In this document: positions 27,146 to 34,632 of the stretch, piece by piece | Numbering within the stretch: the first letter of the stretch is position 1 | Layout: the number at the start of each line of letters is the position of its first letter | Made by a program: the position numbers and the translations under genes | Assembly: GCF_900117445.1 (NCBI RefSeq) | Contig: NZ_FPEJ01000006.1 | Location: forward strand, 110,379 to 174,378 | Direction: 5' to 3' | Length of the DNA stretch: 64,000 nucleotides | Source: Hyphomicrobium sp. NDB2Meth4 | GTDB taxonomy: Bacteria > Pseudomonadota > Alphaproteobacteria > Rhizobiales > Hyphomicrobiaceae | Notes under the pieces: model-generated | The model's input: only the letters and a program-made list of their open reading frames with translations | The model's database searches: none | What the model was told of the DNA's origin: nothing

Positions 27146-28165
27146 TTAGTCGGTCTTTGGCTGGTCCAGGACCTGCGATAGCGCCAGTTCATTGATGGTT
27201 GGTGGGCTCTGCTCGAGCAGGCGCGCGAGGTATGCGCGGCGCGTTGCCTCTGCCTGCTGTGCGCGCAGACGCTGCGCCAGCGCGCTGCGAACCTGATCGA
27301 ACGTGAGAGTTGAAGCCGGCTTCGTGTCGATCAGCTTGAGGAAGTGCCAACCCTCGGCGGCCTTCACCGGCTCGCTCGTCGCTCCCTTTTGCAGCCCGAT
27401 AACCTGGGCCTTGATCTCCGGCTTCAACTGGGTCTCGGCCAGCCAGCCGATCTCGCCGCCGCGCGCTGCGCTGTCCGGCTCGTCCGAGTCCGTCTTGGCG
27501 ATTGCCGCGAAGTCGGCGCCCGCCTGCTTCAACTTAGCCTGCACGTCTGCAACCTTCTTCGCTGCCTTGTCGGCCTGCTCCTTGCTGGCGCCGGCCGGAA
27601 GCGAAATGTAGATCTGCGCCACCTGGAACTGGCGCGGCACAACGAGCGAAGCCTTGCTCGCCTCGTAGGCCTTCTCCAGTTCGGCCTGCGATGGGAAGTC
27701 GGCAGGCGGGGTCGACATCGCCTGGAGGTAAGTTTCGACCACGACGTTGTCGCGGGCGCGCTGGATCTGCGTGGCGACCGCGGCCTCATTCTCCCACTTC
27801 TTCGCCGTTGCTTCCTTCAGTACGAGCTGGTTCGCGAGCAGCACGCGCAGCGTCTGACTGAACAGGGCGGGATCGCGGGCAAGCGCCGCCTGCTCGTTCG
27901 CCGGCAGCGTTGCGACGAACGCCCGGATCGCATCCCGCGTTAGGTTATAGTCGCCCGCGCGAGCAACGACGCTGGCGTCGACCGGCGCAGTGGCCCGAGC
28001 CGGGGCCGCGGGCTTACCAGCTGGAGCCGCAGGTGCTACGGCCGCTGGCGCAGCCGCCTTCTTTTGGGGCGCCTGCGCCATCGCGCCACCCGATACTGAC
28101 AGCATCAACCCTGCCGCCACGAGACCGATGATCCGCTTCCCACTCTGCTTCGTCATCTCAGTCAC
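27146..28165 (-). CDS. periplasmic parvulin-type peptidyl-prolyl isomerase (SurA/PpiC-like)
   Basis: 339 residues. It has a signal peptide (IIGLVAAGLMLSVSGGAMA), an Ala/Pro-rich linker, and a SurA-N-like helical chaperone part (about 65-165: GDYNLTRDAIRAFVATLP, LVLKEATAKKW). A PPIC rotamase domain follows (about 178-280: VPRQFQVAQIYISLPAG, FAAIAKTDSDEPDSAARGGEIGW, GWHFLKLIDTKPA). The C-terminal helix matches the SurA type. The GTG start has GGAG 7 bases upstream. Such isomerases escort outer membrane and secreted proteins through the periplasm. Its place as last gene of the TpsB operon suggests a dedicated chaperone for TpsA1/2, TpsB or the porin. Confidence 0.88.
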   Translation of the reverse strand: MTEMTKQSGKRIIGLVAAGLMLSVSGGAMAQAPQKKAAAPAAVAPAAPAGKPAAPARATAPVDASVVARAGDYNLTRDAIRAFVATLPANEQAALARDPALFSQTLRVLLANQLVLKEATAKKWENEAAVATQIQRARDNVVVETYLQAMSTPPADFPSQAELEKAYEASKASLVVPRQFQVAQIYISLPAGASKEQADKAAKKVADVQAKLKQAGADFAAIAKTDSDEPDSAARGGEIGWLAETQLKPEIKAQVIGLQKGATSEPVKAAEGWHFLKLIDTKPASTLTFDQVRSALAQRLRAQQAEATRRAYLARLLEQSPPTINELALSQVLDQPKTD

Positions 28166-28180
28166 TTGCTTGCTCCAGTT

Positions 28181-28792
28181 TCAGCGTTGCGCGCGTTGGT
28201 CGGAAACACGTTGCGTGTCGATCTTTTCGTCGTAGTCTTCGAGCACGCCCTTAACTTGCGTGCGTTTGATGCCAGTGAACGGCTCGCGGACCAGCAGTGC
28301 GTCGCCCAACGTTACGCTCTCATACTCAGCAAGAAGTTCGCGACCGACCTTAACCAACTGCTTGTTCTTGTCCGTGCACGCGGCAGTGCTGGCTTTCCAG
28401 TTGTTGGATTCGACTTCCAGCCTCGCCCGCTCGGCGTCCTTGGTCCTCGCGACCGTAGCAGCCTCTGCGTAGGCTTCCTTCCACTTCTCCAGTGTCTGGT
28501 TGCGTTCCTCGAGGCGGGCATTGAACTCCTTGACCGCCTCGCGGTAGTCCTTCTTCACCTGCTTGACCTCGGCTTTAGCCGCGTCGACCTGAGACTTGAG
28601 CGCGGCATTGTCGCGCTCGAGCTGTGCCGTCTTTGCCTGCAGGCTCGTGCGCTGATCCTCCAGCGCCCGCACCTGCATGGTGGTGGACCGCAGTGCCTCG
28701 CGAAGTCTGTCAACCTCGGTGTCTGCCTGGGCACCGGTGGCGATGGCGAGAACTGCCGCGATCGATGTTGCCGTCTTGATGATGAGCTTCAT
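28181..28792 (-). CDS. periplasmic coiled-coil protein, function unknown
   Basis: 203 residues from the ATG at 28792; the frame is open further upstream but would overlap the porin gene, and the signal peptide IIKTATSIAAVLAIATGAQA begins here. Residues 25-150 are almost continuous heptads (VDRLREALRS, LQAKTAQLERDNAALKSQV, EVKQVKKDYREAVKEFNARLEE). It contains one Cys. The last 60 residues (LLVREPFTGIKRTQVKGVLEDYDEKI) are not coiled coil. It starts 2 bp after the porin stop and ends 15 bp before the PPIase. It might be a spacer or scaffold across the periplasm, a guess from shape and context. Confidence 0.75.
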   Translation of the reverse strand: MKLIIKTATSIAAVLAIATGAQADTEVDRLREALRSTTMQVRALEDQRTSLQAKTAQLERDNAALKSQVDAAKAEVKQVKKDYREAVKEFNARLEERNQTLEKWKEAYAEAATVARTKDAERARLEVESNNWKASTAACTDKNKQLVKVGRELLAEYESVTLGDALLVREPFTGIKRTQVKGVLEDYDEKIDTQRVSDQRAQR

Positions 28793-28794
28793 GA

Positions 28795-30741
28795 TCAGAA
28801 CTTTGCGTTGAGATCGACTTGGAGGAGATCGACGGCATAGGGCGCACCAGCGATGGAGTTGGCGCTCATCCACTTTGCCGTCGCCACGATGCTGTGCGAC
28901 ACCGCGAAGTTGCCACCTAGGAAGTAGCCCTTGAGGTTCGTGCCGCCGAGGCCGAAGTCGCTATCCGCAAATGCGTCGAGCGTCGCATCGGATTCGAGGT
29001 ACTTGTAGCCGACATGGACATTCCAATCGCCGAACTCATCGAAAGTTTTGTGGCCGACGCTGAGGCGCGCCAGGAATCCGATATTGCCGCCGTCGAAGTT
29101 GCATATTGTTGCTGGCATATTGGGGGCGCAGTTGTTGGTATTGACCCTATCGATGGCCGCCTGATTGAAGACTGGATTCCACACGAACTCGGTGTCGAGC
29201 ATGATATGCGCGGGATCGAAATGCGCGAAGTCGAGACGCGAAGCGAAAACGACCGGCATGTAGTCGCTGGCTAGCCCGAAGTATTCTGGCTGGGCGAATG
29301 GCGTGCCAGGCGTGTGACCAACCGGCGGCACAATATCGCGAAGGTAGCGATAGGTGTTGCCCTTCTGCGCAAACGATGGTCGCAGATGGTCGGTACTGCA
29401 ATCCTTCGAGACCTGCAGGTTGCAGGGCTCAGACAACCGTCCCTTGACGTTCTGATACTCGAACACACTAGCACCTACGGTGAGGCCGATCGTAGGGCGG
29501 ATCTGCCAGTTCGCTCCGATCTGCGCACCGTAGAGATACTTGTCCTTGCTCTCGAATTTGCGCGCCTCGTTATACGAGAAGTCGAGTGAGGTGTTGAACA
29601 TCGCGAACGCGCCGACGTTACCGAATGCCGTCAATCCCGGGCGAATTTCGTGCGTTCCCTGCACCGCAAAGCCATCAAACCCCAGGTCCTCATCCCATAC
29701 CAGCTCGGTAGGCCGCCAGAATGGATTGTCGAAGCGGCCGACTTTGAACACCGTGTTGTCGAGCAACCCGTAGTGCTCGAATGGCGACTTCGCCGGCTCG
29801 AACTTCAGATAGGCGCGGTCTAGCCAAAGATCGTATTTGGCGAAGTTGCCCGTCATCGTCTGGTTGGTGGAGACCGGCGAATTATCCGATCCCGTCGCGA
29901 TGCGCATGCCGACCGAGAATCCCTCCTCGAGGTCGGCGTCCATGCCGATCCGCGCGCGGATCCGGTAACGCTGACGATCCTGCGTCGTATTGATCAGGGG
30001 CCCGAACGTAGGATCGAGTACGGAGACGTCATAGGGCGATCCGGTGTTGATCTTGTTATAGTCGTAGAGCTGTCCAACCGAGTTGTATCCATCCCCGGGG
30101 TAGAAGTGTCCCTCGTACCGGGTGCGCAGGTCGCCGTAGAGCTTGATGCGTGAAGCCCACTCCGGATACTTGCCTGGCGATGCCCAGCCCTCGTCCTTAG
30201 CCTGCTGCATAACCTTTTTCTTGATTTCGTCGCGAAGCTCCTGCTTCACCACCTCGGGAACATACGAGACGCGCTTGCTGCCGGGTGGCGTCGCGGCTGA
30301 TGCGGCAGCCGAGGCTGCTTTCGCCGCTTCTTCCGCTCGGGCGGTGGCGGTCTTTACGGCTTCACGCGTCACCATCGACTCGTCGTCCACCTGCGGCACC
30401 AGCTCGTCGGCCTGTTCCTGTGTGATGACGCCTTTCTGGACGAGAACGTTGATGAGGTTGACGGTAGCGTTTGGCGAGACGGCCCGGTCCGTGGATACGG
30501 TCGGCTTCTCTCCTTCGGCCTCCGGGCCGGGAGCTGCCTCCGTAGCCTGCGCACCGGCATCGGTACCCGCAGCCGTCTGGCCAGGCTCCGCAACGTTGCC
30601 TTCGGCCGCGGCGAGACGTAGCTGTGGGGCCCAATCGAGTTGCTGAGCACTAACGGGGGACATAACCGCCGCCAGAGCGACCAATGAAACGGAAACCAGC
30701 GGACCCAAACGTTGGGACGCAAACGCAACTGACACCGACAT
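28795..30741 (-). CDS. putative outer-membrane porin with helical N-terminal extension
   Basis: 648 residues from the ATG at 30741, which has a strong GGGGGGTAGGA site; the frame extends nine codons upstream. It has a signal peptide ending PVSA-QQLDW. Residues 30-190 are low-complexity and helical (EEAAKAASAAASAATPPG, EVVKQELRDEIKKKVMQQAK). From about 195 a beta-barrel follows, with amphipathic strands such as RIKLYGDLRTRYEGHF, YRIRARIGMDADLEEGF, KVGRFDNPFW and the C-terminal VDLLQVDLNAKF ending in Phe. This matches the putative porin (Porin_5-like) family. The gene sits between tonB (107 bp gap) and the coiled-coil gene (2 bp). The substrate is unknown; a part in surface secretion is inferred from the operon. 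Confidence 0.83.
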   Translation of the reverse strand: MSVSVAFASQRLGPLVSVSLVALAAVMSPVSAQQLDWAPQLRLAAAEGNVAEPGQTAAGTDAGAQATEAAPGPEAEGEKPTVSTDRAVSPNATVNLINVLVQKGVITQEQADELVPQVDDESMVTREAVKTATARAEEAAKAASAAASAATPPGSKRVSYVPEVVKQELRDEIKKKVMQQAKDEGWASPGKYPEWASRIKLYGDLRTRYEGHFYPGDGYNSVGQLYDYNKINTGSPYDVSVLDPTFGPLINTTQDRQRYRIRARIGMDADLEEGFSVGMRIATGSDNSPVSTNQTMTGNFAKYDLWLDRAYLKFEPAKSPFEHYGLLDNTVFKVGRFDNPFWRPTELVWDEDLGFDGFAVQGTHEIRPGLTAFGNVGAFAMFNTSLDFSYNEARKFESKDKYLYGAQIGANWQIRPTIGLTVGASVFEYQNVKGRLSEPCNLQVSKDCSTDHLRPSFAQKGNTYRYLRDIVPPVGHTPGTPFAQPEYFGLASDYMPVVFASRLDFAHFDPAHIMLDTEFVWNPVFNQAAIDRVNTNNCAPNMPATICNFDGGNIGFLARLSVGHKTFDEFGDWNVHVGYKYLESDATLDAFADSDFGLGGTNLKGYFLGGNFAVSHSIVATAKWMSANSIAGAPYAVDLLQVDLNAKF

Positions 30742-30848
30742 ACTTCCTACCCCCCGGTACTCACTCAACTAACTCGGCCTGGAGTCCCTTGAACTCTCAA
30801 TCAGGCCTTTACTCTGCGCCCCATGTCGTGGGTCGTTTCACGCGCACT

Positions 30849-31571
30849 TCATGTCGCCCTGCTCGCCGTAACACGCACGACGATCGGCATCGGCATATCG
30901 GCTGGCGGGGGCTGGCGGAGGACGAGACCAGACAGGACTTCTCCTCGCAGCGCCGCATCGACAGCTTGATCTCCGGTTGACGGACTGATCACGACACGAT
31001 GGATGCGTCCGCTGCCGTCCGCCCAAATCCTCATTTCGACTCGTGCGACGATGCTTTTTGTCTTTGGATTTGCCCTAAGCGCAGATTCGATCTGCTGCTG
31101 AACGATCGACGCGTACCAACCCCAACGACTGCCGCCGCCACCACCGCCGTTGACCAAACCGCGTCCACCGGGATTGGCAGCCAGGTTGAACTGATCGCCA
31201 GGACCATCGGCCGCCTGGTCGAGACCCAGCGGCCCCAAAGGAGGCTCCGCGCTCTCCTCCGGCGGCGCTTCCTTCGGCTCTTCGGTGGGCGCCTCTTCCT
31301 TGATGTCGGCTTCGGTGATCTCGGGTTGCTCGATCATCTCCGGCTCGGGTTCCGGTTGTTGCATCTCCTGTGGTGGTGGCGGCGGCGGCGTGATGATGTT
31401 GACGATTGTCAACTCGTGAACAGGGCGCGTAGGCGGGGAATCATCCTGCAGCACGACGTACACCGCGGCGACCAAAAGCGTCGCCACTGTAAGTCCGGCA
31501 CCGATGCCGAACACACGCTGGCCGACTGACGGACCTTGCCCCACCCGATCATCAAGGACGGCCTCGCTCAT
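30849..31571 (-). CDS. TonB-type energy transducer of the secretion locus
   Basis: 240 residues. Topology is that of TonB: a short cytoplasmic N-terminus, one membrane helix (about 22-42, GAGLTVATLLVAAVYVVL), a Pro/Glu-rich periplasmic spacer (TPPPPPPQEMQQPEPEPE ... EEAPTEEPKEAPPEE), a Gly-rich patch, and a C-terminal domain (ESALRANPKTKSIVARVEMRIWADGSGRIHRVVI, then GLVLRQPPPADMPMPIVVRV). The C-terminal domain is of the TonB_2 kind and shares the PP...P(Q/M)PI motif with four other proteins of this locus. The ATG overlaps the upstream gene by 4 bases. With ExbB and ExbD next door it should draw on the proton gradient to drive an outer membrane step. Confidence 0.85.
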   Translation of the reverse strand: MSEAVLDDRVGQGPSVGQRVFGIGAGLTVATLLVAAVYVVLQDDSPPTRPVHELTIVNIITPPPPPPQEMQQPEPEPEMIEQPEITEADIKEEAPTEEPKEAPPEESAEPPLGPLGLDQAADGPGDQFNLAANPGGRGLVNGGGGGGSRWGWYASIVQQQIESALRANPKTKSIVARVEMRIWADGSGRIHRVVISPSTGDQAVDAALRGEVLSGLVLRQPPPADMPMPIVVRVTASRAT

Positions 31572-32128
31572 GCGCGGTCTCCTGCATCGAGCCGAAAACC
31601 CGTGGCGAGCACATAGTCGCGAATAAAGCCGCTAGCCTCTTCGAAATCGCTTGTCTCGAGTGAGATGCAAGTGGGTAGGTTGGCACCGAGCACCACACGG
31701 TATGTTCTGCCCAACGAGGCGATCTCGGCATATGCAGTGCGGTCGATCCACAATTTGAGCGCCGCTCCTCCTGCAATCTGCAGAAAGTCTACTTCGAGAC
31801 CGTGTCCGTTGACCGCACGACACTGCGAACCGACCTCTCGCGCGAGACGATTTAACAAACTCCATTCCGTCTCCGGAAATGACAGAATGTTGTCCGCCGC
31901 GACATCCACGAACTGGCATCTGAACGCATGGGTAGTGCCCTGCGACGCACAGGATCTGGGCGTAGGCGGCGCAACGTCCGTTTCGGCCGTTCTCGCAGCA
32001 CCGGCATTTGCTCCGGCGATCGCAGCGACCCAGCGGCAGACGCGCGCCAACCAGCCCGTATCATTTCCCGCGCAACACTGGCCCGAGACGCTGTCCGGTT
32101 GCGACACAAGTTTGCGGAGATACATCAT
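31568..32128 (-). CDS. uncharacterised protein between exbD and tonB
   Basis: 186 residues, overlapping exbD (4 bases) at its start and tonB (4 bases) at its end, so tightly coupled to both. No convincing signal peptide: residues 24-50 (WLARVCRWVAAIAGANAGA) are moderately hydrophobic and might be a membrane anchor. The remainder is a mixed alpha/beta globular domain (NILSFPETEWSLLNRLAREV, ALKLWIDRTAYAEIASLGRTYRVVLG, DFEEASGFIRDYVLATGF) with several Cys. I do not recognise the family. Its place inside the ExbB-ExbD-TonB set suggests a subunit or regulator specific to this system. Confidence 0.75.
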   Translation of the reverse strand: MMYLRKLVSQPDSVSGQCCAGNDTGWLARVCRWVAAIAGANAGAARTAETDVAPPTPRSCASQGTTHAFRCQFVDVAADNILSFPETEWSLLNRLAREVGSQCRAVNGHGLEVDFLQIAGGAALKLWIDRTAYAEIASLGRTYRVVLGANLPTCISLETSDFEEASGFIRDYVLATGFRLDAGDRA

Positions 32129-32529
32129 TTCACGAGTGGCTTGGTTGCGAGGCCGACCTGCGTGATGCTCAGTCGCCCGAGCAGATCGAGCACGTCCATC
32201 ACGTTCTGGTACTGTGTTTGCGCATCTCCACGCAGCACGACGGGAAACTCAGGCGTCAGAGCCTTCATCTGCACGAGGCGCTGCTCGAGCTCGGGCAGCG
32301 TGACGGGTATCGTGTCGAGAAATATCTTCCCGTCATTCGACACTGTGATCGCCTTCGTCGTCTGCTGCGCAAGACTGGGCGCGGCGGAAGCTTTCGGCAG
32401 GTTCACCTTCATGCCCTGCACAGTCGCCGTGGTCATAACGATGAAGATGATCAGCAACACGTACGCGAGGTCGAGCATCGGCGTGACGTTGATGTCGTCG
32501 TACGGTTTGTTTTCGGATTGGATTTGCAT
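32125..32529 (-). CDS. exbD: ExbD/TolR-type proton channel subunit
   Basis: 134 residues with the ExbD signature: a short N-terminus, then INVTPMLDLAYVLLIIFIVMT as the single membrane helix, with Asp 20 at the place of the proton-carrying Asp of ExbD, then NLPKAS and a periplasmic domain (ITVSNDGKIFLDTIPVTLPEL, FPVVLRGDAQTQYQNVMDVLDLLG). It starts 3 bp after the stop of the ExbB fusion. Together with ExbB it converts proton flow to motion of TonB. Confidence 0.93.
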   Translation of the reverse strand: MQIQSENKPYDDINVTPMLDLAYVLLIIFIVMTTATVQGMKVNLPKASAAPSLAQQTTKAITVSNDGKIFLDTIPVTLPELEQRLVQMKALTPEFPVVLRGDAQTQYQNVMDVLDLLGRLSITQVGLATKPLVK

Positions 32530-32532
32530 GGG

Positions 32533-34632
32533 TCACTCCGCCGCCATCGGCAGTTTGCGAGGGCGATCTGCGCTGTACGTCTCGGCGAGCTTCGTCGTGA
32601 ACTCGTCGACGAAGACCTGCATGTCGCTCGTCAGATCGCGGATGCGGAGTGTCAGCCAGTTGTATCCAAACAGGGCCGGGATGGCGACGGAAAGACCAGC
32701 GACAGTCGCGACCAGCGCACCGGCAACACCTGGAGCGATCGCGTTGATGTTGACGTCACCTGACATAGCGATGGCGGCAAAGGTAATCATGACGCCCATC
32801 ACGGTGCCGAGAAGACCCAGGAACGGACCACCGGAGATCGAGATTGTCAGTATGACCATGAGCCGATTGAGTTGCTGCAGCTCACGCACCAGACCGGCGT
32901 CGAGCGCTGCGCGGATCGCGGCGATCGCTTCGGCGCTGAGGGGATGCGTGCTGCCCTGCGCATCGTCAGGGAAGCGGCCGCGGATCTCTTTCGCACCGAT
33001 CTTGTAGATCCTGAAGAGCGAGGAATTGCCCAGCGGATTGCGGCGGCGCTTCCCATCGGCTGGCACGGCGTCCGCATCGAGCAGCGTCGTCAAGTCGCCA
33101 CGCATGCTGCGGAACCGATCGGTGAAGGCGTCGTTGCCTTTCTTCTGGCGGCTGAGGTAGCCGTGCTTCTCAACCATCACCATCCAGCTGGCGACACCCA
33201 TCACGAGCAGGATCGCGATGACCACCCAGCCGTCGAAGGTCACCGACTTCAGCAGAACGCCGAAGTATCCCGTGAGCCAGCTCGACGTCTCCTCGTCCAC
33301 GCTGAAGACGATGAACTTGCTAGGATCGGTGCCCTGCGAAGCCACGAGCGCCTTGATGAAGCCGGCAGGACGCGCCGCCTTGATAATCATCAGTTCGTCG
33401 ATGTCGCCGGCAAATCCGGCTGCAGACGACGCAGCAGGCGCGGGTGCGACGGCCCGTGCTGGCAGCGTAGGTTCGGCTACCGGTGCGCTGCCGTCCGCTG
33501 CCAGTGCGGCATCGGCATCACCGGCAGGCGCGGCAGCATCAGCCGGTGCAGCATTGGGATCAGCGGCAGCCACAGAAGCGTCGGCCACCGGGGCGGCTGG
33601 AGCAGGGCGTGCTGGCGCTGGTGGTGCGGCAACCGCACTGTCGCCGCCGAGCAGCGCAATCGTGTTGAGTGCCGGCAGCGTGGTGGAGATCGAGCCGTAA
33701 GCACTGCCGTCCAGATAGAGCGTCGCGAGGCCAGGCGAAACGACGACTGCCACATGGTGCCAGCCACCCGGCGCCACCGGTGCCGCGGCGGCCGTGCGCT
33801 GCACGGCGCCATTCACTGCGATCTCGAGGAAGGGAGCGCCGTCGTCCATTCCAACGACGAAGGCGTTAGCGCCTTCGCGGCGGCTGTAAATGACGGCATT
33901 GCGCTGCAGCGCCGCCGGTTTCACCCATGCGGACCAGGTCAGCTGACTGTCCTGCGCGAAGGCGAGCGCAGCCGTCGCAGGGATCGTTATGGGCGCCGCA
34001 CCGTCGAGTTTGAGGCCAAGTCCGATGAGCGATCCGTCGGCTGCTTGGCCCGCGGTTTGGGCGCTGTTCAACCACACGGTGGAGTCCTGCGGCGGCGTTC
34101 CACGCTCCGCGAAATGATAGACGAGCGCCGTCTCCGAGCCGTAGGTGCCTTTGGGGTCGCTGGTCGCGACAGCTTTCTTATTGCCGTAGTAGAGCCAGAT
34201 GTCGGATTTTGCGCCGGGCTGCAGTTCGCCGGGATTGACCCACACCAGCGCCTCGCCGAGCAGAGCATCGTACTTCTCGATGTGATGCTTCAACGGGGTT
34301 TTGTCATCGCTGGAAACAAAGCGGAGGTCGCTGCCGTCCTCTTTCGCAGCAGCAAAGCGAAAATTTCCGACATGCAAGCGAATAAGAACGGCCTGAGAAC
34401 CGATGGCATCGGTAATCGCAGCGCCCGTCGAGCTCGTGTCGAGCGAGAGCTTTTTGCGCATCTCCCATTCGTCATTCCACCAAGCCGCCGCCGACGTCGT
34501 AAGCATGATTGTCGCGAAGGCGGCGCCCAGCGTGAGGGCTGAAGCCCTGCGCATCCAGTTCCTGGGGCTCGGTCGATTATCGGTCGTGCCGTTGATCGGG
34601 CGGGACATTGCGCTGCGTTCCTCGGTTGTCAT
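32533..34632 (-). CDS. DUF2341-LamG-ExbB fusion: proton channel with a large periplasmic sugar-binding-like domain
   Basis: 699 residues from the ATG at 34632, which overlaps the tpsB stop as TGATG; the frame is open upstream. It has a signal/anchor (ASALTLGAAFATIMLTTSAAA). DUF2341 (about 50-150, WWNDEWEMRKKLSLD, DIWLYYGNKKA) and a LamG/concanavalin-like domain (about 165-300, LTWSAWVKPAALQRNAVIYS, GGWHHVAVVVSPGLATLYLDG) follow. A long Ala/Pro linker (about 300-370) leads to an ExbB/MotA/TolQ part (about 395-690): helix WVVIAILLVMGVASWMVMVEK, then GGPFLGLLGTVMGVMITF and GVAGALVATVAGLSVAIPAL. ExbB normally lacks any N-terminal domain of this size. The periplasmic part might bind peptidoglycan, polysaccharide or the exoprotein (inference). 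It is the second gene of the TpsB operon. Confidence 0.9.
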   Translation of the reverse strand: MTTEERSAMSRPINGTTDNRPSPRNWMRRASALTLGAAFATIMLTTSAAAWWNDEWEMRKKLSLDTSSTGAAITDAIGSQAVLIRLHVGNFRFAAAKEDGSDLRFVSSDDKTPLKHHIEKYDALLGEALVWVNPGELQPGAKSDIWLYYGNKKAVATSDPKGTYGSETALVYHFAERGTPPQDSTVWLNSAQTAGQAADGSLIGLGLKLDGAAPITIPATAALAFAQDSQLTWSAWVKPAALQRNAVIYSRREGANAFVVGMDDGAPFLEIAVNGAVQRTAAAAPVAPGGWHHVAVVVSPGLATLYLDGSAYGSISTTLPALNTIALLGGDSAVAAPPAPARPAPAAPVADASVAAADPNAAPADAAAPAGDADAALAADGSAPVAEPTLPARAVAPAPAASSAAGFAGDIDELMIIKAARPAGFIKALVASQGTDPSKFIVFSVDEETSSWLTGYFGVLLKSVTFDGWVVIAILLVMGVASWMVMVEKHGYLSRQKKGNDAFTDRFRSMRGDLTTLLDADAVPADGKRRRNPLGNSSLFRIYKIGAKEIRGRFPDDAQGSTHPLSAEAIAAIRAALDAGLVRELQQLNRLMVILTISISGGPFLGLLGTVMGVMITFAAIAMSGDVNINAIAPGVAGALVATVAGLSVAIPALFGYNWLTLRIRDLTSDMQVFVDEFTTKLAETYSADRPRKLPMAAE

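Noticed and set aside
32872..34542. Plus-strand frame of 556 codons opposite the ExbB fusion
   Set aside because: GC-rich antisense shadow; the minus strand has ExbB, LamG and DUF2341 motifs.
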